A DNA stretch of 7,355 bases from an uncultured Azospirillum sp. (lineage in GTDB: Bacteria; Pseudomonadota; Alphaproteobacteria; Azospirillales; Azospirillaceae): assembly GCA_937960755.1 (NCBI GenBank), contig CALGOL010000441.1:1-7355 (forward strand), written 5' to 3'. Positions 6,266 through 7,355 of the stretch are shown in pieces. How positions within the stretch are numbered: position 1 is the first letter of the stretch; the number at the start of each line of letters is the position of its first letter. The notes beneath the pieces are model-generated. The model had not been told where the DNA came from. It saw only the letters and a program-made list of their open reading frames with translations, and did not search any database. Both the position numbers and the translations under genes were made by a program.

Positions 6266-7355
6266 ATGAATTATCGCGATCAGCCGCTGGTGGACACCCT
6301 GTCCCGCTTGGGCGAATCCATCCCAGGACATGGGCCATGGCCGCGTTTTCAAACGACGCGGGCGGGCTGGCGCGCGCTGATCGACAGCCTTGACGCCTCC
6401 CCCGCTTGGTCCTTGGTGGGCCTGTGGGCGGAACGCGCCGCTAATGACGGCATGGTCACCGCCCACGTCGCCTTGCGCGACGATTCGTCGGGCGAATTCG
6501 GCGTCTTGTCGGTGGATTGCCGCGACGGCGGCTTTCCCAGCCTGTCCGGCGTGCGGCCGGCGGCGATCCGGCTGGAGCGGATGATCGTCGACATGTACGG
6601 CGTCGCGGCGGAAGGCCTGACCGACCGGCGGCCGTGGATCGATCATGGAACATGGGGGCTGCGCCGGCCGCTGTCGGCGACGCCGGAACCCGGCCCGCGC
6701 GACGGCGAGGAATACCCCATCCTGCCGGTCAACGGCGACGGCCTGCACGAAATCCCGGTGGGGCCGGTGCATGCCGGCATTATTGAGCCCGGCCATTTCC
6801 GCTTCACCGCCAACGGCGAAACCGTGGTGCGGCTGGAGCAGCGCCTAGGCTACGTCCACAAGGGCATTGAAAAGGCGATGGAAGGCAAGACGCCGCTGCA
6901 AGCGGCGATGCTGGCCTGTCGCATCTCCGGCGACTCCGCCGTCGCACACTCGGTCGCCTTCGCCCGCGCCGTCGAGGCGGCGCTGGGGCTGGAGATACCG
7001 CCGCGCGCCCATTGGCTGCGCGCTTGCATGGCGGAGCTGGAGCGCGTCGCCAATCATCTGGGCGACATCGGCGCCATCTGCAACGACGCCGCCTTCGCCT
7101 TCATGCTGGCGGAAATGTCGGTGTTGAGGGAAAAGACCTTGCGAACCGCCGACGCCTGCTTCGGCCATCGGCTGATGATGGACCGGGTGGTTCCAGGCGG
7201 CGTAACGGTGGATTTGCCGATGGACGGCGCGGCGCGCATTCAAGAATTGGTGGGCATGCTGCGCCGCTCGCTCCCCAGCTTGGTGAAGATTTACGACACC
7301 AAAGCCTCGTTGCAGGACCGCACCCAAACCACCGGGGTGACGGCGCCGGGACTGG
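6266..7355 (+). CDS. hyfG: Hydrogenase-4 large-subunit-like protein lacking the first CxxC (NuoC-NuoD fusion; runs off right edge)
   Basis: This is the HyfG/HycE-type large catalytic subunit homologue, a cytoplasmic-side fusion of NuoC-like and NuoD-like domains. 363 codons are visible and the C-terminus is cut. Residues 1 to about 130 are the NuoC-like domain with the signature RLERMIVDMYG (102-112). The NuoD/hydrogenase domain follows: GPVHAGIIEPGHF (Glu174, His177), then YVHKGIEK at 196-203, then the nickel-site region. Hydrogenases have RxCGxC there, but this protein reads CRISGDSAVAHS, with Ser221 and Ser224 replacing both cysteines. A Cys218 lies just before the arginine. Flanking residues (AHS, AVEAALGLE, ELERVANHL) align closely with HycE, so this is substitution, not misalignment or frameshift. 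It should not bind NiFe in the usual way. It is probably an Ehr-type subunit of unknown redox role. The second CxxC, near the C-terminus, cannot be checked. Confidence 0.9.
   Translation, partial: MNYRDQPLVDTLSRLGESIPGHGPWPRFQTTRAGWRALIDSLDASPAWSLVGLWAERAANDGMVTAHVALRDDSSGEFGVLSVDCRDGGFPSLSGVRPAAIRLERMIVDMYGVAAEGLTDRRPWIDHGTWGLRRPLSATPEPGPRDGEEYPILPVNGDGLHEIPVGPVHAGIIEPGHFRFTANGETVVRLEQRLGYVHKGIEKAMEGKTPLQAAMLACRISGDSAVAHSVAFARAVEAALGLEIPPRAHWLRACMAELERVANHLGDIGAICNDAAFAFMLAEMSVLREKTLRTADACFGHRLMMDRVVPGGVTVDLPMDGAARIQELVGMLRRSLPSLVKIYDTKASLQDRTQTTGVTAPGL

Noticed and set aside
5101..6267. Long minus-strand open frame (388 codons) opposite hyfF
   Set aside because: It has the same Arg/Gln/His-rich low-complexity character, is fully antisense to HyfF and has no recognisable domain.
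6131..6796. Minus-strand open frame (221 codons) opposite the start of hyfG
   Set aside because: It is antisense to the NuoC-like domain of HyfG and has no protein motif.
6911..6946. Possible sequencing error or frameshift creating the SxxS motif in HyfG
   Set aside because: The frame is continuous and aligns with homologues on both sides. Two separate TCC serine codons would each need an independent change to become cysteine, so an error is unlikely.

Overview
The window is GC-rich, densely coding bacterial DNA. The translated proteins suggest a proteobacterium, most likely an alphaproteobacterium. This rests on gene order and protein character, not on a marker gene, so it is an inference. 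There are two divergent transcription units around an intergenic region of about 170 bases (949-1121).

Left, minus strand: def (peptide deformylase, complete, 948 to 436), followed after 55 bases by fmt (methionyl-tRNA formyltransferase; the N-terminal 126 codons are present and the gene runs off the left edge). This is the classic def-fmt pair that adds and removes the formyl group on initiator methionine. A plausible sigma-70-type promoter for def lies at 988-1016.

Right, plus strand: a tight operon of five genes encoding a complex I / hydrogenase-4-like membrane complex, in the order hyfB, hyfC, hyfE, hyfF, hyfG. hyfB and hyfF encode antiporter-like (NuoL/M/N, Mrp) membrane subunits. hyfC encodes the NuoH-like subunit and hyfE a NuoK-containing subunit. 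hyfG encodes the NuoC-NuoD fusion related to the [NiFe]-hydrogenase large subunit, and is cut by the right edge. Gaps are 10, 4, -4 and 16 bases, so the genes are almost certainly cotranscribed. A separate hyfD gene is absent between hyfC and hyfE, and no hyfA precedes hyfB.

The main point of interest is HyfG. It aligns well with HycE/HyfG-type large subunits, but the first nickel-binding CxxC motif is replaced by SxxS (Ser221 and Ser224). The complex therefore probably does not bind a NiFe centre and is not a hydrogenase despite its gene names. It fits the poorly understood 'energy-converting hydrogenase related' (Ehr) class: a membrane ion-pumping module coupled to an unidentified redox reaction. 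The second cysteine pair, the NuoB-like HyfI subunit and any redox partner would lie to the right of this window.
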